A stretch of DNA of 64,000 nt from Bacillus aerolatus (lineage in GTDB: Bacteria > Bacillota > Bacilli > Bacillales > Domibacillaceae): contig NZ_WEIO01000006.1 of NCBI RefSeq assembly GCF_009183655.1, forward strand, positions 1 through 64,000, given 5' to 3'. Positions 45,372 to 52,136 of the stretch are shown in pieces (position 1 is the stretch's first letter; each line of letters opens with the position of its first letter). The notes below the pieces were generated by a model that made no database searches, had not been told where the DNA came from, and saw only the letters and a list, made by a program, of their open reading frames with translations. The translations under genes and the position numbers were made by a program.

Positions 45372-47084
45372 TCAGAATAAGAAATATCGCTGTCCCATTG
45401 GTACAGTGTCTACTGGTTCACACGTGAGCAGTTCACCGTTTACTTTGACTTCATACGTTTGCGGATCAACCGTAATATCAGGTGTCTCGGCATTTAGTTT
45501 CATGTCTTTTTTCGATAATGTCCGAATGCCGCCAACAGGAAGAACGATTTTTTCAAGCCCAAGCTTTTCATGAACGCCGTCATCAAACGCAGCTTGTGAA
45601 ATAAAAGTAACAGAGCTTTTCGACAACGCTTTTCCGTATTGGGCATACATCGGCCGGGAAATATATGGCTGCGGAGTTGGAATGGATGCATTAGCATCTC
45701 CCATTAAACCAGTAACAGCAAGACCGTTTTTAAGTACCATTTCAGGTTTCACGCCGAAAAATGCCGGCGACCACAGGACAAGATCTGCCATTTTTCCCAC
45801 TTCAATCGAACCGACATGGTTGGATATACCGTGTGTAATCGCTGGGTTAATCGTGTACTTGGCAATGTAACGCTTTGCCCGGTTGTTGTCCGCGTGCTTA
45901 CTGTCACCTTTAAGGAGACCTCTTTGCATTTTCATTTTGTCTGCCACTTGCCATGTCCGCAAAGTGACTTCACCTACACGTCCCATTGCTTGAGAATCCG
46001 AGCTCACCATACTAAATACACCCATGTCCTGCAAGATGTCTTCTGCGGCAATCGTTTCCCTTCTAATTCTGGAATCAGCAAAAGCAATGTCTTCCGGCAC
46101 AGAAGGATTTAAGTGGTGGCACACCATAACCATATCCAGATGTTCGTCAATCGTATTAACGGTATAAGGAAGGGTAGGGTTCGTTGAAGACGGCAAAATG
46201 TTATGATATCCCGCCGATTTAATTAAATCCGGGGCATGTCCGCCGCCTGCGCCTTCCGTGTGGTACATGTGAAGGACCCGGTCTTTCACGGCAGCCATTG
46301 TCTGTTCCATGAACCCGCTTTCATTCAATGTATCTGCATGAAGGGCCACTTGGATGTCATATTCATCAGCCGTCTTCAAAGCATAGTCGAGCGATGAGCC
46401 AGTCGCTCCCCAGTCTTCATGAACCTTTAAACCGATGACTCCGGCTTTTACCTGCTCTGCTAACGGAGCGATGGAAGCCGCATGGCCTTTCCCTGTGAAA
46501 CCAATGTTAATAGGCAGGCCTTCTGCGGCAGCGAGCATACGGTGGATATTCCATTCTCCTGGCGTCACGGTTGTCGCTTTTGAGCCAGTTGCAGGTCCTG
46601 TGCCGCCACCGATTAAAGTTGTTGTACCAGATGCGAGTGCTACTTGAACCTGCCGGGGATTAACAAAGTGAACGTGAGTGTCAATCGCACCAGCTGTCAC
46701 AATTAATCCTTCGCCGGCAATAATTTCCGTTGAAGCGCCAATGATGATATCGACATTGTCTGCGACGAGCGGATTGCCGCTTTTGCCAATACCGGAAATT
46801 TTACCATCCCGGATAGCCAGGTCCGCTTTAACAATGCCTGTGTAATCGAAAATAATGACGTTCGTGATGACCGTATCCGCTACGCCATCTGCACGAGTAG
46901 CGAGAGGATGCTGTCCCATGCCGTCACGAATAACTTTTCCGCCGCCAAAAACAACCTCTTCGCCATACGTGGTATAATCTTTCTCAATTTGGATAAATAA
47001 ATTCGTATCAGCGAGCCGAACAGAATCTCCAGTCGTAGGACCGAACATTTCCGCATACTGCTTTCTTGACATTTTAAAACTCAT
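45372..47084 (-). CDS. ureC: Urease alpha subunit UreC
   Basis: UreC hydrolyses urea to ammonia and carbamate at a dinuclear nickel centre. The 570-residue product has every active-site residue at the same number as in Sporosarcina pasteurii urease: His137 and His139 (DTHVHF), the lysine to be carbamylated Lys220 (GLKVHEDWG), His249, His275, the flap Cys322 and His323 (VCHHL), and Asp363. It overlaps ureB by four bases (ATGA). The protein is therefore expected to be active once matured with nickel. Confidence 0.98.
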   Translation of the reverse strand: MSFKMSRKQYAEMFGPTTGDSVRLADTNLFIQIEKDYTTYGEEVVFGGGKVIRDGMGQHPLATRADGVADTVITNVIIFDYTGIVKADLAIRDGKISGIGKSGNPLVADNVDIIIGASTEIIAGEGLIVTAGAIDTHVHFVNPRQVQVALASGTTTLIGGGTGPATGSKATTVTPGEWNIHRMLAAAEGLPINIGFTGKGHAASIAPLAEQVKAGVIGLKVHEDWGATGSSLDYALKTADEYDIQVALHADTLNESGFMEQTMAAVKDRVLHMYHTEGAGGGHAPDLIKSAGYHNILPSSTNPTLPYTVNTIDEHLDMVMVCHHLNPSVPEDIAFADSRIRRETIAAEDILQDMGVFSMVSSDSQAMGRVGEVTLRTWQVADKMKMQRGLLKGDSKHADNNRAKRYIAKYTINPAITHGISNHVGSIEVGKMADLVLWSPAFFGVKPEMVLKNGLAVTGLMGDANASIPTPQPYISRPMYAQYGKALSKSSVTFISQAAFDDGVHEKLGLEKIVLPVGGIRTLSKKDMKLNAETPDITVDPQTYEVKVNGELLTCEPVDTVPMGQRYFLF

Positions 47085-47404
47085 GATTCATCCCCTCTTT
47101 CTAATGAGCCGTCCACTTTATTGTTAAATCCGTAAACCCGGCGTTCACCGCCAAATTGAATGAGCTGAATTTCTTTTTCGTCACCCGGTTCAAAGCGCAC
47201 TGCCGCCCCAGCAGGAACGTTTAACCGTTTTCCATATGCTTCTTCTCTATTAAATTGGAGAGCTTCATTCACTTCATAAAAGTGGAAGTGAGACCCTACT
47301 TGAATTGGACGGTCACCTGTATTTGTAACAGAAACTGTAAAGACTGTTTTTCCTTCATTACAAATAATTTCTTCATCTTTTAATATATATTGTCCTGGCT
47401 CCAT
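47081..47404 (-). CDS. ureB: Urease beta subunit UreB
   Basis: The 107-residue small structural subunit has the family pattern [37 protein letters not shown] and [13 protein letters not shown] [18 protein letters not shown]. It packs with UreA and UreC into the (alpha-beta-gamma)3 trimer. It starts 23 bases after ureA and overlaps ureC. Confidence 0.97.
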   Translation of the reverse strand: MEPGQYILKDEEIICNEGKTVFTVSVTNTGDRPIQVGSHFHFYEVNEALQFNREEAYGKRLNVPAGAAVRFEPGDEKEIQLIQFGGERRVYGFNNKVDGSLERGDES

Positions 47405-47427
47405 GTATTGATCCCTCCTTAGTATGT

Positions 47428-47730
47428 TTAACGAATCGGGCTGTGGACAGTCACTAATTTTGTTCCATCTGGAAATGTTGCTTCCACTTGTATGTCATCA
47501 ATCATTTCTGGAATGCCTTCCATGACGTCTTCCCGCGATAAAATAGTCGCTCCGTACTCCATTAATTCAGCAACAGTTTTCCCGTCTCTCGCTCCTTCCA
47601 ATACTTCATACGTAATAAGAGCGACTGCTTCCGGATGATTTAATTTTAAGCCTCTTTCCTTCCGGCGCCTGGCAAGATCGGCTGCCACCACAATCATAAG
47701 CTTATCCATTTCCCGTGGCAATAAATGCAT
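47428..47730 (-). CDS. ureA: Urease gamma subunit UreA
   Basis: The 100-residue gamma subunit has [30 protein letters not shown] and [21 protein letters not shown], all diagnostic. It is the first gene of the operon. The AGGAGG site lies eight bases before the ATG. The leader between the probable promoter and this start contains a terminator and a competing stem, described separately. Confidence 0.97.
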   Translation of the reverse strand: MHLLPREMDKLMIVVAADLARRRKERGLKLNHPEAVALITYEVLEGARDGKTVAELMEYGATILSREDVMEGIPEMIDDIQVEATFPDGTKLVTVHSPIR

Positions 47731-47763
47731 AGTTCCAACCTCCTGTATATATAATCAACCAAC

Positions 47764-47841
47764 AAAAAAAGTCCTCTCAGGGACTTTTAGGAGTTTTCTT
47801 TTATTTGTAAAAAAACTATCCCTCTTTTTTATTCCCTGAGA
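47764..47841 (-). promoter_or_regulatory. Candidate transcription attenuator in the urease leader
   Basis: On the minus strand an 8-bp stem AAAAGTCC/GGACTTTT with a 6-base loop is followed by a T run ending at about 47762, some 34 bases before the ureA start. This is a proper intrinsic terminator inside the leader. Upstream in the RNA, TCTCAGGGA (plus-strand 47833-47841) is perfectly complementary over nine bases to TCCCTGAGA (plus-strand 47775-47783). The latter covers the terminator loop and part of its 5' arm. The two structures are mutually exclusive. No known riboswitch motif is recognisable, so the ligand or factor is unknown. Confidence 0.6.
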
Positions 47842-47868
47842 AACGGAAGTTTAAACCCTCCCTAAAGC

Positions 47869-47897
47869 ATTTTAGCATAGGAAAATTTAAAGGTGAA
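47869..47897 (-). promoter_or_regulatory. Candidate promoter of ureABCEFGD
   Basis: TTCACC and TAAAAT are separated by 17 bases on the minus strand, with an extended -10 TG. It would start the RNA near 47862 and give a leader of about 130 bases that includes the attenuator. Confidence 0.5.
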
Positions 47898-48110
47898 GCT
47901 TGGTGTACTGCAGTTTTCATAAAAATAACGTTATTGTTCATATAATAGTTTCTTAGTTACAAATTAGTAAAAAATAGGGTGGGGATTTTAGGTCCGATTT
48001 CCCAATTTTGGAATCAAGAAGCAAGTTAGTACGGCAGTCGAACAAAAAAATGAATGACCGCTCATAATATGGTATATTTAAGGAGAAGTTTTGGATAGGA
48101 GAGATGATAC

Positions 48111-49295
48111 ATGAAATCTATTTATCTGATAGAAGGGGCAAGAACACCGTTTGGAGCGTTTGGGGGGGCACTGAAAGAAATTTCCGACATTGATTTGGGA
48201 GTTGCGGCTTCAATAGAAGCAATGAAGCGGGGCGGGATTGCTCCAGAAGAAATTGACGATGTCGTTTTTGGGAATGTCATCCATACAAATAAAGCGTCTG
48301 CTTATTTAGCTCGGCACATTGGTTTAAAGAGCGGGATCCTTGAGCAGACGCCGGCACTTACTCTCAATAGACTGTGCGGATCAGGACTGCAGGCAATTGT
48401 TTCTGCTGCCCAAACGATCATTCTTGGAGATGCAGAGACGGCGCTGGCCGGAGGGGCCGAAAACATGAGTCAGGCACCGCACGTTTTGCGAAATACCCGC
48501 TTCGGTTCCCACGCAGGGGCACCGCCGATTGATGATATGCTGTGGTCGACGCTGACCGATCAATATATTGGCTGCGGCATGGGGGTCACAGCGGAAAATT
48601 TGGCCGAGAAATACGGCATTAGCCGGGAAGATCAGGATGAATTTGCTTTTCAGTCTCATCAAAAAGCGGAGGCAGCACAAATTTCTGGCCGGTTTAATGA
48701 AGAAATTGTTCCTGTGATTGTAACAGACAAGAAAAAAAGAGAACAACCTATTTCAGAAGATGAGCACATCAGAAAAGGAATCGAACAGCAGAGCCTCAGC
48801 AAGTTGAAACCAGCTTTTAAAAAAGAAGGCACGGTCACTGCGGGCAATGCGAGCGGAATTAACGATGGGGCGGCGGCTGTTGTTCTAGCCTCTGAATCGT
48901 TTTTATCGTCCCGCGCCAATATAAAACCTCTCGCAAAAATCGTCTCGTGGGGAATTGCGGGAGTCGATCCGAATATTATGGGCATCGGTCCTGTTCCGGC
49001 AAGTGAACTCGCTCTAAAAAAAGCGAACCTTACTTGGAGTGACATCGATATCATTGAGCTGAATGAAGCGTTTGCTGCGCAATCACTCGCTGTTATTAAA
49101 CAACTTGAACTCGACCCGCAAAAAGTCAATGTCAACGGAGGGGCGATCGCACTCGGCCATCCGGTCGGCGCAAGCGGGGCACGCATCACGTACTCTCTCG
49201 CTTTAGAGATGAAGCAACGAGGCGTAAAGTACGGACTTGCCTCCCTTTGCATCGGCGGCGGGCAGGGAATTGCGATCGTGCTTAGGCGAGTTTAA
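48111..49295 (+). CDS. Thiolase (acetyl-CoA acetyltransferase type)
   Basis: The enzyme condenses or cleaves acyl-CoA. The 394-residue product has the three thiolase active-site regions: Cys89 in NRLCGSGLQA, the histidine in GHPVGASGAR, and Cys380 in CIGGGQG. GGAENMSQAPH and NEAFAAQS are also present. It may serve beta-oxidation or acetoacetyl-CoA formation; no other fatty acid gene is adjacent to decide. An AGGAGAG site precedes the ATG. It is divergent from the urease operon. Confidence 0.92.
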   Translation: MKSIYLIEGARTPFGAFGGALKEISDIDLGVAASIEAMKRGGIAPEEIDDVVFGNVIHTNKASAYLARHIGLKSGILEQTPALTLNRLCGSGLQAIVSAAQTIILGDAETALAGGAENMSQAPHVLRNTRFGSHAGAPPIDDMLWSTLTDQYIGCGMGVTAENLAEKYGISREDQDEFAFQSHQKAEAAQISGRFNEEIVPVIVTDKKKREQPISEDEHIRKGIEQQSLSKLKPAFKKEGTVTAGNASGINDGAAAVVLASESFLSSRANIKPLAKIVSWGIAGVDPNIMGIGPVPASELALKKANLTWSDIDIIELNEAFAAQSLAVIKQLELDPQKVNVNGGAIALGHPVGASGARITYSLALEMKQRGVKYGLASLCIGGGQGIAIVLRRV

Positions 49296-49437
49296 CAATG
49301 TTTAAACGTAAACATGTTACTATTGATTTTCACGGTCCGGCTGGATTTTTCCTATATTAATAAATGTGACCAAAAGGAAGAGACAGACCCGTGTGCATTC
49401 GCACTTTTTGCTAATTTCAATGCCATCGATAGTTGAT

Positions 49438-49464
49438 CTTATACATTTGTATAAGGTCTTTTTT
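49438..49464 (+). terminator. Terminator downstream of the thiolase gene
   Basis: CTTATAC pairs with GTATAAG around a 4-base loop, followed after three bases by six Ts. It is about 140 bases after the thiolase stop. Confidence 0.65.
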
Positions 49465-49468
49465 GTCA

Positions 49469-49528
49469 TTGTACTTTTTTGTATTAACTATATAATATTA
49501 GTATATTCAAAAGTTTGAATATACTAAT
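49469..49528 (+). promoter_or_regulatory. Promoter and 32-bp palindromic operator of the SulP-ArsR operon
   Basis: TTGTAC (49469-49474) and TATAAT (49491-49496) are 16 bases apart. Directly after the -10 lies a perfect palindrome at 49497-49528 with 15-base arms beginning ATTAGTATATTC and a 2-base centre. It covers the expected start point. Position and symmetry fit the operator of the ArsR-type repressor encoded by the second gene, which would make the operon autoregulated. Confidence 0.75.
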
Positions 49529-49551
49529 AAACGAGAAAAGAAGGGATTACA

Positions 49552-51300
49552 TTGGGTAATATGCTACACTCTTTTAATAATTATTCGATGCGCCATTTTC
49601 GTAAAGACTTGTTAGCAGGGATCATCGTTGGGGTAATTGCGATTCCGCTTGGAATGGCCTTTGCGATTGCTTCTGGGGTTAAACCGGAGTACGGTATTTA
49701 TACGACGATCATTGCGGGGATCCTCATTTCTATTTTTGGAGGTTCTAAGTACCAAATCGGCGGACCGACTGGTGCATTTGTCCCTGTTCTCCTCGGAGTT
49801 GTCATGACATACGGGTATGAAAACTTATTGGTTGCTGGCTTTATGGCCGGGGTGATGCTGCTTTTAATGGGCGTTCTGAAGCTGGGGGCGTTAATAAAGT
49901 TTATCCCGCGTCCTGTCATTATTGGTTTTACTTCAGGTATTGCTGTCATTATTTTTTCTGGGCAAATCGCCAATTTTTTAGGACTCAGTGATATTGAAAA
50001 GCATGAAGACTTTCTTTCTAATATGAGAGAAATTGTTATTCACTTGGATTCGGTTAATTTATATAGTGTAGCAACCGCCATCATCTGTTTCTTTTTCATC
50101 ATGGTTACTCCTAAATTTTTACCGAAGATTCCGAGCCCTTTAATTGGGCTTCTTATTTCAAGTATTGCAGCTGCGTATTTTTTTCCTGGACAGGTGGCAA
50201 CTATTGCTTCTGCATTTGGTCAAATACCTAATTCTTTACCTGATTTTCATCTGCCGCAGCTTACTTTGGAAAAAGTTCACCTATTACTTGGCCCTGCCTT
50301 TACGATCGCCATACTCGGAGCGATTGAATCTTTATTATCAGCGGTCGTTGCTGATGGGATGACGGGAAGCAAGCATAACAGCAACCGGGAGTTAGTAGGG
50401 CAAGGAATCGCCAATATTATCACACCTTTATTTGGCGGCATTGCAGCGACAGGAGCCATCGCCAGAACAGCGACTAATATTAAAAATGGGGCTGTTTCCC
50501 CTGTGTCAGGTGTTATTCATGGATTGTCTGTTCTGCTCGTACTGTTGCTGTTAGCTCCGTATGCATCTACTATCCCTTTAGCAAGTATGGCGCCGATTTT
50601 AATGGCCGTTGCCTGGAATATGAGTGAGCGAAAAGAATTTACCCGTGTTTTACGGACAAAAACGAGCGATTCTCTCATTTTGTTTGTTACTTTTACTCTT
50701 ACCGTATTTGCCAATTTAACAATTGCTGTAGAAGTAGGATTGTTGTTGTCTGTCATTCTTTTTGTGAAACGGATGAGCGGCTCTCTTAAGGTTGAGCAGG
50801 TGCTGCTTGATCCTGCAGATAAAAAAGTACGGACAACTATGGTCAATGGAGGTTACGACTGTCCGCAAATCAACCTTTTCACGGTTGAAGGACCGCTCTT
50901 TTTTGGAGCCACTCAGCTGTTTGAACAATCAATCATGAGCGCCATTCATTACCGCCCGAATGTGTTAATATTGAGAATGAGTAAAGTTCCGTATATGGAT
51001 ACGACGGGGGAAGCCATTTTAACAAGCATCGTTAAGCACTTTCAAAAACAGGACGGCACCATCCTGTTTTCAGGTATGCAGCATCAACCAACTACCGTGA
51101 TGAAGCGGACAAAATTACATGATAGGATCGGGAAAGAGCATTTCTTTGATCATACTGGAGAAGCAATAGATTTCGCCTTAACAAAATTAAATATAGATAA
51201 GTGTATCGGCTGTAAGCAGTACGCTTTCCATGAATGCACGGAATTATGTAAAGGAAACAGTATAGAGAAGAGTTCTGAAAAACGATTCTTAGTTCAATGA
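49552..51300 (+). CDS. SulP-family anion transporter with STAS domain and C-terminal Cys cluster
   Basis: The 582-residue protein has the SulP membrane domain (about 10-400, with GVIAIPLGMAFAIASGV and the sulfate-transporter signature region). A STAS domain follows at about 420-545. SulP proteins move sulfate, bicarbonate or dicarboxylates. The C-terminus has an extra segment KCIGCKQYAFHECTELCKG with cysteines at about 551, 554, 562 and 566 (CxxC-x7-CxxxC), which may bind zinc or an Fe-S cluster and is not part of the usual family. The start is TTG at 49552; an ATG three codons later is an alternative. The arsR-type gene follows at once. Confidence 0.85.
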   Translation: MGNMLHSFNNYSMRHFRKDLLAGIIVGVIAIPLGMAFAIASGVKPEYGIYTTIIAGILISIFGGSKYQIGGPTGAFVPVLLGVVMTYGYENLLVAGFMAGVMLLLMGVLKLGALIKFIPRPVIIGFTSGIAVIIFSGQIANFLGLSDIEKHEDFLSNMREIVIHLDSVNLYSVATAIICFFFIMVTPKFLPKIPSPLIGLLISSIAAAYFFPGQVATIASAFGQIPNSLPDFHLPQLTLEKVHLLLGPAFTIAILGAIESLLSAVVADGMTGSKHNSNRELVGQGIANIITPLFGGIAATGAIARTATNIKNGAVSPVSGVIHGLSVLLVLLLLAPYASTIPLASMAPILMAVAWNMSERKEFTRVLRTKTSDSLILFVTFTLTVFANLTIAVEVGLLLSVILFVKRMSGSLKVEQVLLDPADKKVRTTMVNGGYDCPQINLFTVEGPLFFGATQLFEQSIMSAIHYRPNVLILRMSKVPYMDTTGEAILTSIVKHFQKQDGTILFSGMQHQPTTVMKRTKLHDRIGKEHFFDHTGEAIDFALTKLNIDKCIGCKQYAFHECTELCKGNSIEKSSEKRFLVQ

Positions 51301-51317
51301 TAGAATGGAGAAACGAA

Positions 51318-51653
51318 ATGAATGTAGAATTACAACAATTTAAAGCTGATTTTTTTAAAGCACTTTCTCATCCAGTGCGAATAAGGATTTTAGAACTGTT
51401 GGCAGAAGGAGATAAAAATGTCAATGAAATTCAAACGATGATTGGGTCTGAAGGCTCTTCCGTATCCCAGCAACTAAGCGTACTGCGCAGTAAAAATATT
51501 GTGTTCGGCACGAAAGAAGGCAATCGAGTAGTGTATTCATTGAGAGATCCGATGATTATTGATTTGCTGGACATTGCCCGTCAAATTTTTAATAATCATT
51601 TGATTGACACAGTCAGCATGCTGGATCAATTGAGTGAAGGGAAAAAAGATTAG
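51318..51653 (+). CDS. ArsR-family transcriptional regulator
   Basis: The 111-residue winged-helix protein has FFKALSHPVRIRILELLAEG and SEGSSVSQQLSVLRSKNIVFGTKEGNRVVYSLRD, the ArsR core. It contains no cysteine, and the classical metal site motifs (ELCV of ArsR, DxH and HxxH/E of CzrA/SmtB) are not evident, so the ligand is probably not a thiophilic metal. The start is the ATG at 51318 preceded by GGAG; an ATG at 51297 overlaps the sulP stop but has no site. It probably binds the palindrome at the operon promoter. Confidence 0.88.
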   Translation: MNVELQQFKADFFKALSHPVRIRILELLAEGDKNVNEIQTMIGSEGSSVSQQLSVLRSKNIVFGTKEGNRVVYSLRDPMIIDLLDIARQIFNNHLIDTVSMLDQLSEGKKD

Positions 51654-51734
51654 TCATAGCGATTCTGTCATTTAACAAGAAAACAATCTATCCTTGAGTT
51701 TCGTGGGTTGGAACGTGTGTTCTGTACTCGTGTG

Positions 51735-51743
51735 TGTTATAAT
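51735..51743 (+). promoter_or_regulatory. Extended -10 promoter of the toxin mRNA
   Basis: TGTTATAAT at 51735-51743 is a perfect extended -10, with no good -35 at 17 bases. It would start an mRNA near 51750, with a leader of about 70 bases before the toxin. Confidence 0.6.
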
Positions 51744-51776
51744 TAAGAGGCAATAGAATAGGTTCTCAAGGGTGGT

Positions 51777-51817
51777 CGGCATAGCTCCTCCAACTTGTAT
51801 GGAGGGAGGTGATGCCG
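51777..51817 (+). promoter_or_regulatory. Hairpin sequestering the toxin ribosome binding site
   Basis: CGGCAT and CTCCTCC pair with GGAGGGAG and ATGCCG (51777-51817). The very strong site GGAGGTGAT is folded into the stem immediately before the start codon. In addition CTCAAGGGTGG (51765-51775) pairs with CCGCCCTTGAG (51905-51915) with a single G-U pair, a long-range 5'-3' clamp on the same mRNA. Both are hallmarks of translationally silent type I toxin mRNAs. Confidence 0.75.
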
Positions 51818-51818
51818 T

Positions 51819-51902
51819 ATGACAACGTTTGAAGCACTCATGTTTGCAGTCGCTTTTGCAGGCTTGGTCGTGTCCATCTTGTCATTCCATAAAAAAGACT
51901 AA
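51819..51902 (+). CDS. Hol-Tox-like type I toxin peptide, 27 aa
   Basis: A 27-residue peptide starts MTTFEALMFAVAFAGLVVS, continues as one membrane helix and ends HKKD. It matches the putative holin-like toxin (Hol-Tox) family pattern: a short polar start, F/YEALM, then one transmembrane helix and a short charged tail. Such peptides insert into the membrane and stop growth when expressed. The start is set by GGAGGTGAT six to seven bases upstream, hidden in a hairpin. The gene is too short for ordinary gene callers. The opposing RNA at its 3' end is the probable antitoxin. Confidence 0.85.
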   Translation: MTTFEALMFAVAFAGLVVSILSFHKKD

Positions 51903-52034
51903 AACCGCCCTTGAGTTTACCCAGCTCTGGCGGTTTTAGCACGTTAGACGCTGATCCCCTTAAAGGGACCTGCTATTGCATGGCCGTTTCGATGTTACCA
52001 GCATCGAAATGGCTTTTTTAAAATATGTTATTTC
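51891..52034 (-). ncRNA. Probable antisense antitoxin RNA of the type I system
   Basis: A near-consensus promoter on the minus strand, TTGGCA and TATAAT with 17-base spacing (52041-52069), would start an RNA at about 52034. It runs into the 3' part of the toxin mRNA. It would end at the hairpin formed by AAAACCGCC and GGCGGTTTT (51902-51940), after which the minus strand has TTTTAGTCTTTTTT. The RNA of about 140 bases would overlap the 3' UTR and last bases of the toxin gene. I infer antitoxin function from this arrangement, which is the same as in txpA/ratA and bsrG/sr4. Confidence 0.75.
51983..52019 (+). terminator. Terminator of the toxin mRNA
   Basis: GCCGTTTCGATG pairs with CATCGAAATGGC (one G-U pair) around seven bases, followed by six Ts. 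The upstream hairpin at 51902-51940 could end a shorter form. Confidence 0.85.
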
Positions 52035-52040
52035 TTTTAA

Positions 52041-52069
52041 ATTATACCCCAGTGTTTGGGATTTGCCAA
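52041..52069 (-). promoter_or_regulatory. Promoter of the antitoxin RNA
   Basis: TTGGCA (52064-52069), 17 bases and TATAAT (52041-52046) on the minus strand form one of the best promoters in the window. No protein gene lies downstream on this strand for several kilobases, which supports a dedicated RNA. Confidence 0.8.
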
Positions 52070-52136
52070 CAAGAACGATTTCTTATTATACAATCATATA
52101 TAATTGCATTTAGTAAACATGCGAAAGGAGACGTGT

